Below are positions 1 through 10,792 of a DNA stretch of 64,000 bases, piece by piece. The position numbers were made by a program, and so were the translations under genes. Numbering within the stretch: position 1 is the first letter of the stretch; the number at the start of each line of letters is the position of its first letter. The notes beneath the pieces were generated by a model, which was given only the letters and a program-made list of their open reading frames with translations, made no database searches and was not told where the DNA came from. Source of the stretch: Ascarosepion bandense (taxonomy: Eukaryota; Mollusca; Cephalopoda; Sepiida; Sepiidae); the NCBI GenBank assembly GCA_037127315.1, contig JBBBDQ010001617.1, forward strand, positions 848,501 to 912,500, in the 5' to 3' direction.

Positions 1-1322
1 TGTCCGAAAATGGAGGGACCTCCTTGTTGGGAAGCACTTTACTATCATAACAGACCACAAGCCGTATCTTTTATGTATAAGCCAGCTAACCGAGGAAAAA
101 TTAAAAATGATAAAATCATTCGGTGGAAAATGGAGCTTCTCCCGTTCTCGTACGATATAAAACACCGTCCCAGAAGTGAAAACACCGTTGCCGATGCTTT
201 GTTGAGAGTGTGTGGTGCTGCTGCTTCCTCCTTGGAGGAGCTAAGGACCATACACAGTTCATTAATACACCCTGGGGTTCAACGTTTTTGGCACTTTATA
301 CGATCACAAAATATGCCATACTCAATTGATGAAGTTCGGCGCGTGACATCCGAGTGTACAACTTGTGCAAAAATAAAACCTCAATTTTCCAGCCCTACTA
401 ATAATACGCTAATCCGCTCTACTGCTCCCTTTCAGCGCCTCTCCGTAGACTTCAAAGGGCCTGTCCCGGCATCATCGAAAGGATGTCGTTACCTATTTAC
501 TATCGTCGATGAGTACAGTCGATTTCCCTTTGCATTCCCGTGCCGTGATTGTTCTTCACAAACCGCAATCAAGTGCTTGACGAATATTTTTTCTATTTTT
601 GGACTCCCCACTTTCATCCATTCTGATAGAGGAACGTCGTTCGTGTCCGAGGAGTTCAGAAATTTCCTGACGAGACTTGGGGTTGGGTGCAGTAACACCA
701 CTGCATACAACCCAAGAGGCAACGGTCAGTGCGAGCGTTACAACGGCGTTATTTGGCACTCAATATTATTGGCCTTGGAATCTAAACGGTTACCCCTTAG
801 TGCTTGGCAGGACGTTCTGCTCGATGTTTTAAATTCTATTCGTTCCCTACTATGCACTAGTACAAATGTGACTCCCCACGAACGCTTGTTCAAATTTGAA
901 AGGCGCTCTTCTACCGGTACTGCCTTACCTGTTTGGCTCTGCGAACCTGGAAGGGTACTGCTGAAACGGTTTGGCAACAGGAGCAAGTATGACCCGATCG
1001 TAGAGGTGGTGGAACTCCTCGAGGCCAACCCTACTCATGCAAGAATACGGCATGATGACGGCCGGGAGGATTCAGTGGCGCTAAGACATTTGGCTCGCTT
1101 TCCACGCTCTGATGAACATCAGGGTCCTGCTGAGAATACTCGACCCGACCTTGCAAATGCAGACCCGGCCCATTTGATTGAAACAAGTCCAGTTGACACT
1201 ACACTTAATGCGAAGGAAATAGAGAATCAGCCTTCCCAGAGACCTGCCAGTCCTTCGAATAGTGTACTGCCCCCACGGCGGTCTAGCAGGATTCGTAGAC
1301 CAGTTCAGCGACTGGACTTATA
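1..1322 (+). mobile_element. Ty3/gypsy retrotransposon pol, 3' part (RNase H end and integrase), frameshifted
   Basis: This is the 3' end of a Ty3/gypsy pol gene; the upstream part lies outside the window. The long reading frame (10-1322) holds the RNase H end and tether region (residues 1-65), an integrase zinc-binding domain with H82, H87, C116 and C119, and an integrase core with D147 (VDF), D206 (HSDRG) and E242 (CERYNG). D206 and E242 are 35 residues apart, as in the DD35E family. A basic Arg/Ser tail ends the protein at the stop, 1321-1323. The first ~60 bases read as RNase H (ITDHK) in frame 2, and the homology then moves to frame 1, so a frameshift lies at about 50-72. The ATG at 10 is therefore not a real start. 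Integrase inserts element cDNA into the genome. Catalytic residues look intact, but the frameshift makes this copy doubtful as an active element. Confidence 0.93.
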
Positions 1323-1370
1323 AATAAAATAAATAAAATAATATATACACCCACCTTGCATCTCTCTTAC

Positions 1371-1384
1371 TAGTGGGGGGAGAT
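1371..1384 (+). other. Polypurine tract of the gypsy element
   Basis: A G-rich purine run (AGTGGGGGGAGAT) lies just before the TG start of the putative LTR and after the pol stop. In LTR retrotransposons this is the plus-strand primer site. Confidence 0.75.
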
Positions 1385-1579
1385 TGTTATATTTTCGTAA
1401 AAATTTCTATTGCACGTGATTTTGCACACGTTCCTTTTCCTTTAAAAAGGCTGAGTTCTTTTCTTTCTTCGGCATTTTGTTTACCTGCTCTTGCGTTTAC
1501 TGCATGCTCTTGTGTTGCGAAATTAGTTCGGTAAAGCCTAGTAAAGAGGTTTTGTTCCGTCTTCAGTTACGTTAAAACA
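1385..1579 (+). mobile_element. 3' LTR of the gypsy element (about 195 bp)
   Basis: The segment starts TGTTATATTTTCG right after the polypurine tract and ends at GTTAAAACA, giving the usual TG...CA ends. A TATA-like TTTAAAAAGG lies at about 1440-1450. The right edge is set only by the TG/CA rule and by the SINE sequence that follows, because the 5' LTR is outside the window. Confidence 0.7.
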
Positions 1580-1582
1580 CCA

Positions 1583-1665
1583 CCACAGGATTCAACTGGA
1601 ATTCGAACTCGGCTCCCCGGTTTCTCGTTCCGAGCCGATATCCACTGTACCACAATGCACGGAAG
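1583..1665 (-). mobile_element. SINE-A (tRNA-Arg-like head) fragment beside the LTR
   Basis: On the minus strand this is the tRNA-like head of SINE-A: A box TGGTACAGTGG, the CTCGGAACGAGAAA anticodon-arm region and B box GAGTTCGAATTCC. The body is cut off where the LTR begins, so the gypsy element probably inserted into an older SINE-A. Confidence 0.85.
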
Positions 1666-1699
1666 AGACCTTTCCCAATTACTGTAGCCTGTCTTAATG

Positions 1700-2060
1700 T
1701 GCATTGTAACGCGGATGTATTATTATTATTACTATCTTAAAAATGACTGATGTAACTCCTCCAATATTTTTTAACAGTCAGAGCTGAGCCCGATTCAAGG
1801 AAAAAATACAGCTTTTGACAATATTTGTCTATATTTCTGAGATGAGGAAGTATTTACATTACAGTATTACAGTATTTACATTACTCGGACTCATCTTTGT
1901 TGCCATCCCTACGCAAAAGGGATGATATACCCAAGTGATTGTAATAAAGAACCCTGTTCGAAATTCCTACCACCTGACGAAGGCTGGAACGTACAACAGC
2001 CAAAACGTCGTACAAATGGCAACAAAGATGAGGACAATAGTCCGAAAATGGTAAATATTC
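1700..2060. repeat. Small repeat with inverted GGCAACAAAGATGAG motifs and hammerhead-like cores
   Basis: A GGCAACAAAGATGAG motif occurs on the minus strand (about 1885-1907) and again on the plus strand (about 2018-2033). The plus copy continues as a hairpin (GGAC-aata-GTCC) followed by GAAA. At 1979-2010 CTGACGA is followed by GGCTG...CAGCC and AAAACGTCG. Both resemble decayed hammerhead cores of Penelope-like elements. The parent element is not identified. Confidence 0.4.
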
Positions 2061-2134
2061 TAGTTTTTGGCAATGTGTAATGCTGTTTTAACAGAATATC
2101 TGTCTGTCTGCATGTCATATTTGTTGAACTTTTG

Positions 2135-2153
2135 ACACACACACACACACACG

Positions 2154-2188
<35 letters not shown>
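2135..2188. repeat. (CA)n/(TA)n microsatellite
   Basis: A CA run passes directly into a TA run. This composite recurs many times in the window; ORFs read through it are artefacts. Confidence 0.97.
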
Positions 2189-2460
2189 TGTGCCGACAAC
2201 CATGAGCCAACCTATTTTATAGTTTAACCAATCAGGTAGCTCAAAATATTCAATGCAACGTGTATAAAAGGCGGCCATATTTTTCCGAATATTGGAGTTC
2301 AAATCCGATTCTGGAGAGTGTCTGATTCGAGAGTGATTGTTTTTGACGTTTCAATAAACAGATTACGTGCAGCGAGGATACTCTGTATCCATATACTATG
2401 ACGGACATGGTCAACAGATGCCAAGAGGATACTCTATGACCGTTGTCAACATTACCTTTA
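2189..2460 (+). promoter_or_regulatory. LTR-like segment with CCAAT, TATA and polyA-like signals
   Basis: The segment begins TGTGCCGACAACC and contains CCAAT at about 2227, GTATAAAAGG at 2260-2269 and TCAATAAAC at about 2351. Promoter elements followed by AATAAA within ~170 bp is typical of a retrotransposon LTR. A solo LTR is plausible, but no partner copy or target duplication is visible. Confidence 0.4.
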
Positions 2461-2645
2461 ATCCCTGACTTTGTGACCATCATGGACTGTTGTTGCTATA
2501 TAATATACATTCGGGAGATTGATTCTCTATTATAATCAATAAATAAACTGATCCCTGACTTAGTGACCATCATAGAATGTTGTTGCTATATAATATACAT
2601 CCGGGAGATTTATTTTCTATTATAATCAATGCATAAACTGACCCT
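2461..2645. repeat. Tandem pair of ~91-bp units (MITE-X family)
   Basis: Two consecutive units begin CCCTGACTT(T/A)GTGACCATCAT and end in ATAAACTGA, with a shared GTTGTTGCTATATAATATACAT interior. The ends match short elements near 25560, 33017, 35015 and 63551 (family MITE-X). Confidence 0.75.
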
Positions 2646-2689
2646 TGCGCTTTATCCCTAAATTATGACGACTTTTACCAACATAGACT

Positions 2690-2826
2690 ACTTACAATTG
2701 CCATACGTGATACACGCTTTGGGCGATCATGTCTCGAAAGAGACATGACTGACTAGGTAGAAGATTATCCCTACGGTAGACTGATTGCCAGCCAAGGCTA
2801 TAGAACCCAATGTGTCCTGTTCCGTT
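2690..2826 (-). mobile_element. SINE-A 3' part
   Basis: Minus-strand SINE-A tail with the motifs GCCATACGTGATACACGC, TGTCTCGAAAGAGACATGAC and the CGGTAGACTG region. The tRNA head is missing. Confidence 0.88.
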
Positions 2827-2827
2827 G

Positions 2828-3300
2828 TTAGCACACCTGTTCACAGAGAAGAGATCAGCCGAAACATTGTGATAAGAACCAAAGTGAGGAAAACAATACA
2901 ATAAGACTACTTAAAGTTTGCTTTCATATGATGAGTACACCTGAAAACTGTCGGAGAATGTATCAGTCGAAACATTGTGGTAAGAACCAAAGTGAGGAAA
3001 AGACTAGAGTAAGACTACTTAAAGTTTGCTTTCATATGATTAGTACAGCTGAAAACTGTCGGAGAATGTATCAGGTGATACATTGTGGTAAAGGCCAAAG
3101 TGAGGAAAAGACTAGAGTAAGTTTGCTTTCATATGATTAGTACACCTGAAAACTGTCGGAGAATGTATCAGGTGATACATTGTGGTAAGGGCCAAAGTGA
3201 GGATATAAGACTACATAAGATAGGTTCATTAAAAAGGGCTATAGATACTGAAGACTGTCAGACAATGGGCCGGTTGAAACGTTGTTAGGAAAAGCATTCA
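2828..3300 (+). repeat. Degenerate ~100-bp tandem array (5 units) with hammerhead-like core
   Basis: CTGAAAACTG or a variant recurs at 2837, 2941, 3049, 3146 and 3248 (spacings 104, 108, 97 and 102). Each unit continues with a hairpin-like stretch, then (C/T)GAAACATTGTGG or a decayed form, and GCCAAAGTGAGGA. The order CTGANGA - hairpin - GAAA is that of a hammerhead core. The 3248 unit has CTGAAGA and TTGAAACG, but no unit has a convincing complete fold. A more distant relative lies at 3372-3410. Confidence 0.6.
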
Positions 3301-3620
3301 ATCAGTCGTACAAACGAATGGCGATAATAAGAATTATTCACAAAATTACACAACTTTTTCTTTGGGTTGTACACCCGAAGATGACCGCAGAATGGATCGA
3401 TCGTAATGTTATAAAAAACGTTATCAACGATCCAAACTATAGTTTCAATGATAAAGATTCTTCAACAATTACACAAAAGAAAAAGCGATTTAAAATGAAA
3501 AGAAAATCCTGTCCGATTCTTTAAACAATTTAACAGACGTTGCTTGTATTGTTTAAGAGGAGACGGCTGGACTGTTAATAAAACGAGTATAACACCGCCA
3601 GCATGAATTCATGTAACTGA
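3300..3620. other. Unassigned AT-rich sequence
   Basis: An 80-codon ORF at 3282-3524 has no recognisable domain. CCGAAGATGACCGCAGAATGG (3374-3394) resembles the array unit just upstream. I see nothing else. Confidence 0.3.
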
Positions 3621-3684
3621 AAAGTGCTTAGTATGATGGTGATTTTGTTCATCTTTAAAAATTTTGTTAGTTGTAATTATTATT

Positions 3685-3770
3685 ATTCAGTCAATCAGTC
3701 ATGTCATTTTCGATACATGATCGCCCAAGCGTGTATCATGTATGGTACTCAACTGATTAATAATAATATA
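3685..3770 (+). mobile_element. SINE-A 3' fragment, plus orientation
   Basis: Contains TCAGTCATGTC...GATCGCCCAAGCGTGTATCA, the 3' end of SINE-A in plus orientation, facing the minus-strand copy at 3848-4035. Confidence 0.85.
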
Positions 3771-3801
3771 GTATACTACATACAACCAGTACGTACTACA
3801 T

Positions 3802-3880
3802 ACAACCAGTATACCGCAAAAAGTAATGACAACCTTTTCCGGTAGTAGGTTGCCATTACTTTTTGCGGTATACTGGTTGC
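3802..3880. repeat. Inverted repeat made of SINE-A sequence
   Basis: Arms 3802-3834 and 3848-3880 (CAACCAGTATACCGCAAAAA and its complement) flank a 13-base loop. They come from the same part of SINE-A in opposite orientation, so a head-to-head insertion or a fold-back event is likely. Confidence 0.85.
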
Positions 3881-4036
3881 CAATCTGTCCTGTTATTTAA
3901 CCCATAGCTGGAGGGAAAAGAGGGGTTAATACCTTTCCCAAGGGTATTTGCGTGTAAATGCAACGAATTGAACTGGAATTCGAACTCGGCTCTCCAATTT
4001 CACGTTTCGAGCCGATGTTCATTGCACCACAGCGCG
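3848..4036 (-). mobile_element. SINE-A copy, 5' portion
   Basis: Minus-strand SINE-A with the tRNA-like head at 3970-4035 (B box GAGTTCGAATTCC) and the CCCTTGGGAAAGGTATTAA body motif. The 3' part is replaced by the inverted repeat. The 5' end abuts (ATT)n. Confidence 0.88.
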
Positions 4037-4037
4037 A

Positions 4038-4082
<45 letters not shown>
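4037..4082. repeat. (ATT)n microsatellite
   Basis: About 15 uninterrupted ATT units next to the SINE-A head. A second short run is at 4369-4392. Confidence 0.97.
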
Positions 4083-4858
4083 GACATGTCTCGGAAAGGG
4101 ATATATATCTGATTCGAGGTAGCTAAGCGGTTTAGGCAAATGTAACCGGGTAGAACGATCTAGTAAGTAGACGTAATCGACGGTACTCGTCGTATGTAGT
4201 ATCCTGAGACGTAGGCGTAGTCAACAGTCGTAGACCTCTAGTTGAAGACCTGTAGACCTGTATGGGTTCTCCCCTTCGTCTGTATTTATGGCTGACACCA
4301 GCTAATCACATTCCTGTGAGGGGGGAACCAAGGTGTATGTATATTCATTACATAGTCATTACATCAATTATTATTATTATTATTATTATTTTTATTATTT
4401 TCGTCTTCAACACGTTTTCTACTTTCAATCGGAATTCTTTTATGTGTTTCCCATGAAGCCATACAATCGCAAGCAGAAAGCACCTTTCACAGAACATTTG
4501 CAGTGACAAGTAATTCAGACTTCAGAAGCGATGGGATATTTGGTTTTATTCAGATTCTCTTAATGTGTAACTTTAGGTTCGGTGTGGATTCCAACGCCGC
4601 AGTGATAACTGGCGGAATAGTGGCTTGAACGCCCGACTTTCTTGTAAATTCAATTCGAAGGTCGGTGTATTTGTTTGTCAATTACTTGACTTTTATATGA
4701 TGGTCACCAGGAACAACCACATCGATTATCGATAAATAGGTATTTTCTTACGGGATGATGTCTGGTTTGATCGCCTCAAAGATACTGTCTCTTTTGATGC
4801 TGAAATTCCACAATTGATTATGATTTCTTTGGCTTGTGGTGGTACCATTTCTCGTCGG
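4083..4858. other. Unassigned sequence with a short (ATT)n
   Basis: No coding domain, RNA gene or known repeat recognised. It ends at the (ATT)n tract that borders the LINE. Confidence 0.3.
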
Positions 4859-4908
<50 letters not shown>

Positions 4909-4909
4909 G
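4859..4909. repeat. (ATT)17 tract at the LINE 3' end
   Basis: Pure ATT run. On the LINE strand it reads (AAT)n directly after the 3' UTR. Confidence 0.97.
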
Positions 4910-6193
4910 TCATTTTTCATCATATTTCGATTACTGCTTTGGTCTCACTACCAACCAAGTCTGCGGGGAGACCTAAGGCAGGTCGTGGCGTGTTGTTATG
5001 ACTCCATTTCATGGTTTTCCATCTTCCCTATCATCCCTAGCATTACATAGATAAAGTTTTCCTTAGTGTGTGGGCTGTACTTAATAAGACAATTTTTTGT
5101 ATATCTCTTAAGCTGGGGTTTCCAGGGATTCTTTCAATGTGTTGTTTTGTTCCATTTTTTATCATTCCAACTGCACCTACTATCACTGGCACAACTCTTG
5201 TTTTCAATTTCCACATTTTTTTCTCTTTCAATTTCTAGGTCTTTATATTTTGACAGTTTTTCAAATTCCTTGATTGCTATGTTACAATCCGCTGGACAAG
5301 CCATGTCAATTAATAGACAAGTTTTCTCCTTCTGGTTTTTAACAATAATGTCTGGCCTGTTTGCTTCAATTTTTCTGTCTGTGTAGATGGTGTAATCCCA
5401 GAGAATGGTGACATCTTCTATTTCTGTAACCGGTGCTGGATGATGTTCATACCAGTGTTTGTTTACAGCTTTTCCATAATGTTTGCACATTGTCCAATGT
5501 AAATATTGCCCAACTCTATCGTGGCGATTTTTATATTCGTTTGGGGCAAGCACAGAACAGCCTGAGATTAGGTGGTCTATTGTTTCTTGGTGTTTATCAC
5601 AAAACCTGCATTTTGGATCCATATTATTATGCATAATATTTGCCTGAAAGTTTCTCTTGAAAAGACTTTGGTCTTGTGCTGCAAGTATAAATCCTTCAGT
5701 TTCAGACTTTAATCCAGATGCACGTAACCATCGATGAGTATTAACTTTGTCAACATTGGATTTATTGGCACGTACTGGATATTGGCCATGCAGAGGTTTG
5801 TCTTGCCAGCGCTGTTTCATCTTTTCAAGAGCTTTATCTTTGGCTTTCATTTTCATATTTTTTGCCGCAATAGTTGGTTCTTGGCTTCTGTTTTGCTTTT
5901 CTACAGAATCTACTAACTGTAAATCTTGTTTGTATTTACTGCCTTCTTTTATTATTGAATATTTTTTCTTTCTTTCTTCATGTTGCCTTACTAATTGTAT
6001 CATCCAATCCTTTGTTGTTTCTATGTATGTTAGTAAGCCAATAGTTGTTGTCTTGTATGACAATTCCAGCTGAATAAGACCCCTTCCACCTTCTTTACGG
6101 GGTATGTATAGACAGTCTACATCAGCCTTTGGATGATGCATCTTATGCTTAGAAAGAAGCTTTCTTGTTTTAGCATCCATTCGTCTGATGTCG

Positions 6194-6195
<2 letters not shown>
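4910..6195 (-). mobile_element. 5'-truncated LINE with restriction-like endonuclease (R2/R4/Dong-like group)
   Basis: C-terminal part of a non-LTR retrotransposon read from 6180 downward. It begins in the segment after the RT (KADVDCLYIPRKEGGRGL) and has a CCHC knuckle, C-x2-C-x8-H-x4-C, at residues 191-208. Next comes a restriction-like endonuclease motif RPD (276-277) followed by D292, that is PD-x14-D. A conserved tail (VPVIVGAVGMIKNG to the stop near 5043) is in another frame. The switch falls in a run of seven A (plus-strand T at about 5215-5221), so one extra base explains it. A ~130-bp 3' UTR follows. RT fingers and palm are absent. (ATT)n lies on both sides, which fits target use of TAA repeats, as I recall for Dong. 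Confidence 0.9.

Positions 6196-6242
<47 letters not shown>
6196..6242. repeat. (ATT)n tract at the LINE 5' truncation
   Basis: About 15 ATT units bordering the 5'-truncated end of the LINE, mirroring the tract at 4859-4909. Confidence 0.97.
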
Positions 6243-6244
<2 letters not shown>

Positions 6245-6830
6245 CTGAACCGGAAGTCTCATTCATGTATCAAAACAGATACTTATTCCACTTTTTGTTT
6301 CTCTTTTTTTTCAATTCACCGGAAGTTCATCTGTTTATTTTTTTCTATTAATCTCGTCTTGTCTTTATATTTCCTTCCACTTCCTGTTTTCTTTTCCTTT
6401 CCACCTTCTTCTCCTTTTCTTTCTTCATCTTTCTCCTTTCTTCCTTTCATCCCTTTTATTTTCTCGTCTCTCTTTCTCTGCTTGTCACTTCCCCTTCTTT
6501 ATTCTTCTTCCACCTCCTCTTCTTTTTTATTTTCTTCCTCTTTATTTACCGCTTTCCTTCTTCCTTTCTTTTTCTTTTCCTTTTTACCTTTTGCACTTCT
6601 TTTCTTCCTCCTTTTTATTTTTCTTCCTCTTTCTTCCCCTTCCTCTATTTTATTTTTTACTTCTCTCTCTCTTCTTCTCACTCTGTCTCTTTTTTACTTC
6701 TTCCGTTTTTTTTCCTTTTTCATTTCTCTCCTTTACTCTTCCTTTTTTTTATTCCTCCTACTTTTTCTTTCATTCTCCGCGTTCCTCTACCTCCTCCTCT
6801 TTCTTTTATTCCCCCTTCCTTCTACTTTGT
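6243..6830. repeat. Polypyrimidine (TTC/CTT-rich) tract
   Basis: Nearly pure C/T on the plus strand for ~500 bp from about 6340. Ser/Phe/Leu-rich ORFs on the plus strand and Lys/Arg/Glu-rich ORFs on the minus strand are artefacts of composition. Confidence 0.9.
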
Positions 6831-7690
6831 ATCTTGTGAACAGAATGACAGCAATCAATAATAATCCAGTCATATCAATTCTCTTTCCTTTCTTCCACAC
6901 AATCGTTTAGAATAATTAATTGCTTCTGAAGGCAGATTTTATAAATTCACATACAATTGTAGAAAATTATAAATCAATGGAACGTAACAAATTTCTCAAT
7001 GTCATTATTAATATTTGATGATCTAGCTACAGGAATTTATTTCTTTTTTTCTCTCTTGTTTTAGTTCCTTATTATTTTCTTAAAATAATTGATTTCTTTC
7101 TTGTATGATTTTTTGTCATTCTTCTGATCCTTTGACTTCTTCAAAGTTTTCCTCTTCTCGTTTTTCTCTTTTTTATCCTGCATTCTTTTCCAATTCCTCA
7201 ATGACTTTCTCGATTCAATGTCTTTTAAATCTTTGTATTTTCACGCATCTTTTCACAGTTCTGCATCATTAAGTGTCTCCAATCACGAAAGCTTCCGATT
7301 ATGATCAGGCGTAATGTCCGATATCAAGGAGTCGACACCAATATTCCCAAATTTGCTCCATTGACTCTCAAAGAGATGTCACTTATCAAAAAACAAAAAA
7401 CAAATAAAAAAATCATACTTGCTTCTTTGTATTCTATTTTTCTTTTTCTTAAATTTGCATTGAGTTTTATATTCAAAGACGATTTAAAGGAAAACCTGAG
7501 GGAGAAACGATCCGGTCTGGTTATTTTGTTAAAAAGAAAAGAAAGAATGACACAAAACTCAGATTATTATTAAACTAAACACACAGAAAAAAATTCCAGT
7601 GGATTCAAAGAAACAAAGACAAAAAACTTAATAATCCTAAATATAAGGACACAATGAATATGAAATTCTCTCGTGCCTTACTCAGTTCGC
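6831..7690. other. Unassigned AT-rich sequence
   Basis: No repeat family or conserved coding sequence recognised. The 90-codon ORF at 7301-7573 is Lys/Leu-rich with no domain signature. Confidence 0.3.
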
Positions 7691-7701
7691 AATGGTGAAA
7701 G

Positions 7702-8786
<1,085 letters not shown>

Positions 8787-8827
<41 letters not shown>

Positions 8828-8840
8828 CGAGAGAGAGAAA
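8787..8840. repeat. (GA)n microsatellite
   Basis: GA repeat, slightly interrupted, directly following the TATC array. Confidence 0.95.
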
Positions 8841-9095
8841 TCTATCTGCACAGATAAAATGGAACATTATAGGTAATCTTAAACACTCAGTACTTTCAGA
8901 AATAATCAAATTAAAAACAAAAACAAATAACCAACTATTATACCAGAGAAAAGAAATCATCTTTTAATGCTACTATAGAAATAAATTTAAATTACCTGCT
9001 AAATAAAATTTGAAGTTCACCCTACTCTGTCATTGTGGGTTCACTCTCATTTTGTGTTGATCATTCTTCAGTAATTTTTCCGTATTGAAGAAATT
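8841..9095. other. Unassigned sequence
   Basis: AT-rich; nothing recognised. GTATTGAAGAAATTGTGGTTGAA near its end recurs in altered form at about 9767-9790, so it may be a divergent repeat. Confidence 0.3.
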
Positions 9096-9119
9096 GTGGT
9101 TGAAAATTGCTATGTATTT

Positions 9120-9590
9120 GATTTTTTTTTTTCAATTGGAGTAGATAGACTAAACTATCGCCTGGTTCACACTCCACCCACGTCTATTGAACAGGTGAAG
9201 AGGCTCATCCCTTGTTCCTTGTTTAGGATGTGGTTTCCGGCTTTCTCTTTTCCAATCTTTTCACTCTTTTTTTTTTCAATTAGAGTAGATAGACTAAACT
9301 ATCGCCCGGTTCACACTCCACCCACGTATATTGAACAGGTGAAAAGGCTCATCCCTTGTTCCTTGTTTAGGATGTGGTTTCCGGCTTTCTCTTTTCCAAT
9401 CTTTTTACTTTTCTTTTTTTTTTTCAATTGGAGTAGATAGACTAAACTATCGCCCGGTTCACACTCCACCCACGTCTATTGAACAGGTGAAGAGGCTTCC
9501 TCTTTTCCAATCTTTTCACTCTTACGTAGCCCCCTGCGCTTCAGTGGCGTTACCGCCTTGCTCGGGGTGATATGATTAAAAAAAAAAAAT
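9120..9590 (+). mobile_element. SINE-B trimer
   Basis: Three SINE-B units follow each other at about 9130-9275, 9276-9430 and 9431-9590. Each starts TTTTCAATTGGAGTAGATAG and contains CGCCCGGTTCACACTCCACCC. Only the last unit has the 3' tail (GTAGCCCCCTGCGCTTCAGTGG ... GGGGTGATATGATTAAA). The ~60-bp tail matches the 3' end of a LINE family at 25216-25280 and 26868-26930. The ORF through these units is not a protein gene. Confidence 0.85.
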
Positions 9591-10008
9591 ACATGCCTAT
9601 ATATGTGTATAACTACTTTGACTTATGTATCAAATTGAATGTATCCTCTTTCTTCTAGTTTGTGTACTTGTGTATATATGTATTAGTACTGGAGTTATAA
9701 TGATTCAACGCTATCACATTTGTAGATTCACTTTCATTTTCTGTAAATTATTCTTTGATAATTTTTGTGTATTAAGGAAATTGTAGTTGAATCCTTCTTA
9801 GTATTTTATATATATACCTGTATACGTGCATGACTACTTTATCTTATGTGTGTAATTGAATGTAGGCTCTTTTTGTGAGTATATAGAATGTTTGTTTTTA
9901 TACTTATGTATATATGCGTTTGTATTAATTATGTCTATAGGCGTGTGTATCTGGTCTTCATAGGTGGGTGTGTCGGTGTGTGAATACAAGAGTGTATATA
10001 TCCGAAGG

Positions 10009-10052
<44 letters not shown>

Positions 10053-10195
10053 GTAAACTAGGTATATAACTAGTTTACGAATGAAAATTATTCAAAAGTT
10101 CTACAATATAATTGCATTAAAGACTTTTAATAAAACTGTACCTGGTTTAATCTAATTGTGACCAAAAACTTAAACACATATATATGTATATGCGT
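9591..10195. other. Unassigned AT-rich sequence with (TA)n at 10012-10046
   Basis: A ~15-bp inverted repeat (TTGTAAACTAG / CTAGTTTACGAA, about 10049-10081) follows the TA run. No coding signal. Confidence 0.3.
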
Positions 10196-10325
10196 ATATA
10201 TGAAATTATTTGTTTGACCATTGCTTTTAATCGATATATCGTATTTGAGTAGATATTCTGATTTTAATCAAGCAGTATATTTATTTCTACCGACCTGATT
10301 ATTTACGATAAATATGACCACGATC
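10195..10325 (-). mobile_element. SINE-C fragment
   Basis: The reverse complement contains ATCGTAAATAATCAGG and GGTAGAAATAAATATA, matching the body of the repeat at 47100-47450. Confidence 0.65.
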
Positions 10326-10380
10326 TAAACGAAGTCAAATCAAGCCTATATAACACAATTTTCGATTCTACGCAAATAAA

Positions 10381-10383
<3 letters not shown>

Positions 10384-10432
<49 letters not shown>
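10384..10432. repeat. (TA)n microsatellite
   Basis: Uninterrupted TA dinucleotide run. Confidence 0.97.
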
Positions 10433-10435
<3 letters not shown>

Positions 10436-10450
10436 ATTTTATAACGAGAG

Positions 10451-10582
10451 ATGTTGTTATTTTATTTTCATGTTTTGACAGTAACGTAATTTATTTTGTG
10501 TTTTTGAAGAGGAACGCTTCTTTTTCAAAAACACAAAATAAATTACGTTGCAGTCAAAACATAAGTATAAAATAATAACATT
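10451..10582. repeat. Foldback hairpin, ~58-bp arms
   Basis: Arms 10451-10508 and 10524-10582 are near-complementary (core TAATTTATTTTGTGTTTTTG) with a 15-base loop. This resembles a MITE or foldback element. No target duplication is evident. Confidence 0.85.
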
Positions 10583-10738
10583 GTAAAAATAACATCGTTG
10601 AAAATGGCCAGCGAAATGTTTGGAAAGTAAAAAATTATGGAACACTTTTACATTCCTCACCTCCAGCAAAAAGGAAACATTTAAGAATACTGGAATAATT
10701 AAATAAAAAATTAATAAAATCTTCCTAGTCGGTTGTTT

Positions 10739-10741
<3 letters not shown>

Positions 10742-10788
<47 letters not shown>

Positions 10789-10792
10789 CACT
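10742..10792. repeat. (CA)n microsatellite
   Basis: CA dinucleotide run with few interruptions; Cys/Val ORFs through it are artefacts. Confidence 0.97.

Noticed and set aside
6188..6910. 240-codon Ser/Phe/Leu-rich ORF
   Set aside because: Created by the (ATT)n and polypyrimidine tracts; composition only.
9096..9440. 114-codon ORF with an internal repeat
   Set aside because: Read-through of SINE-B units; the repeated peptide reflects the DNA repeat.
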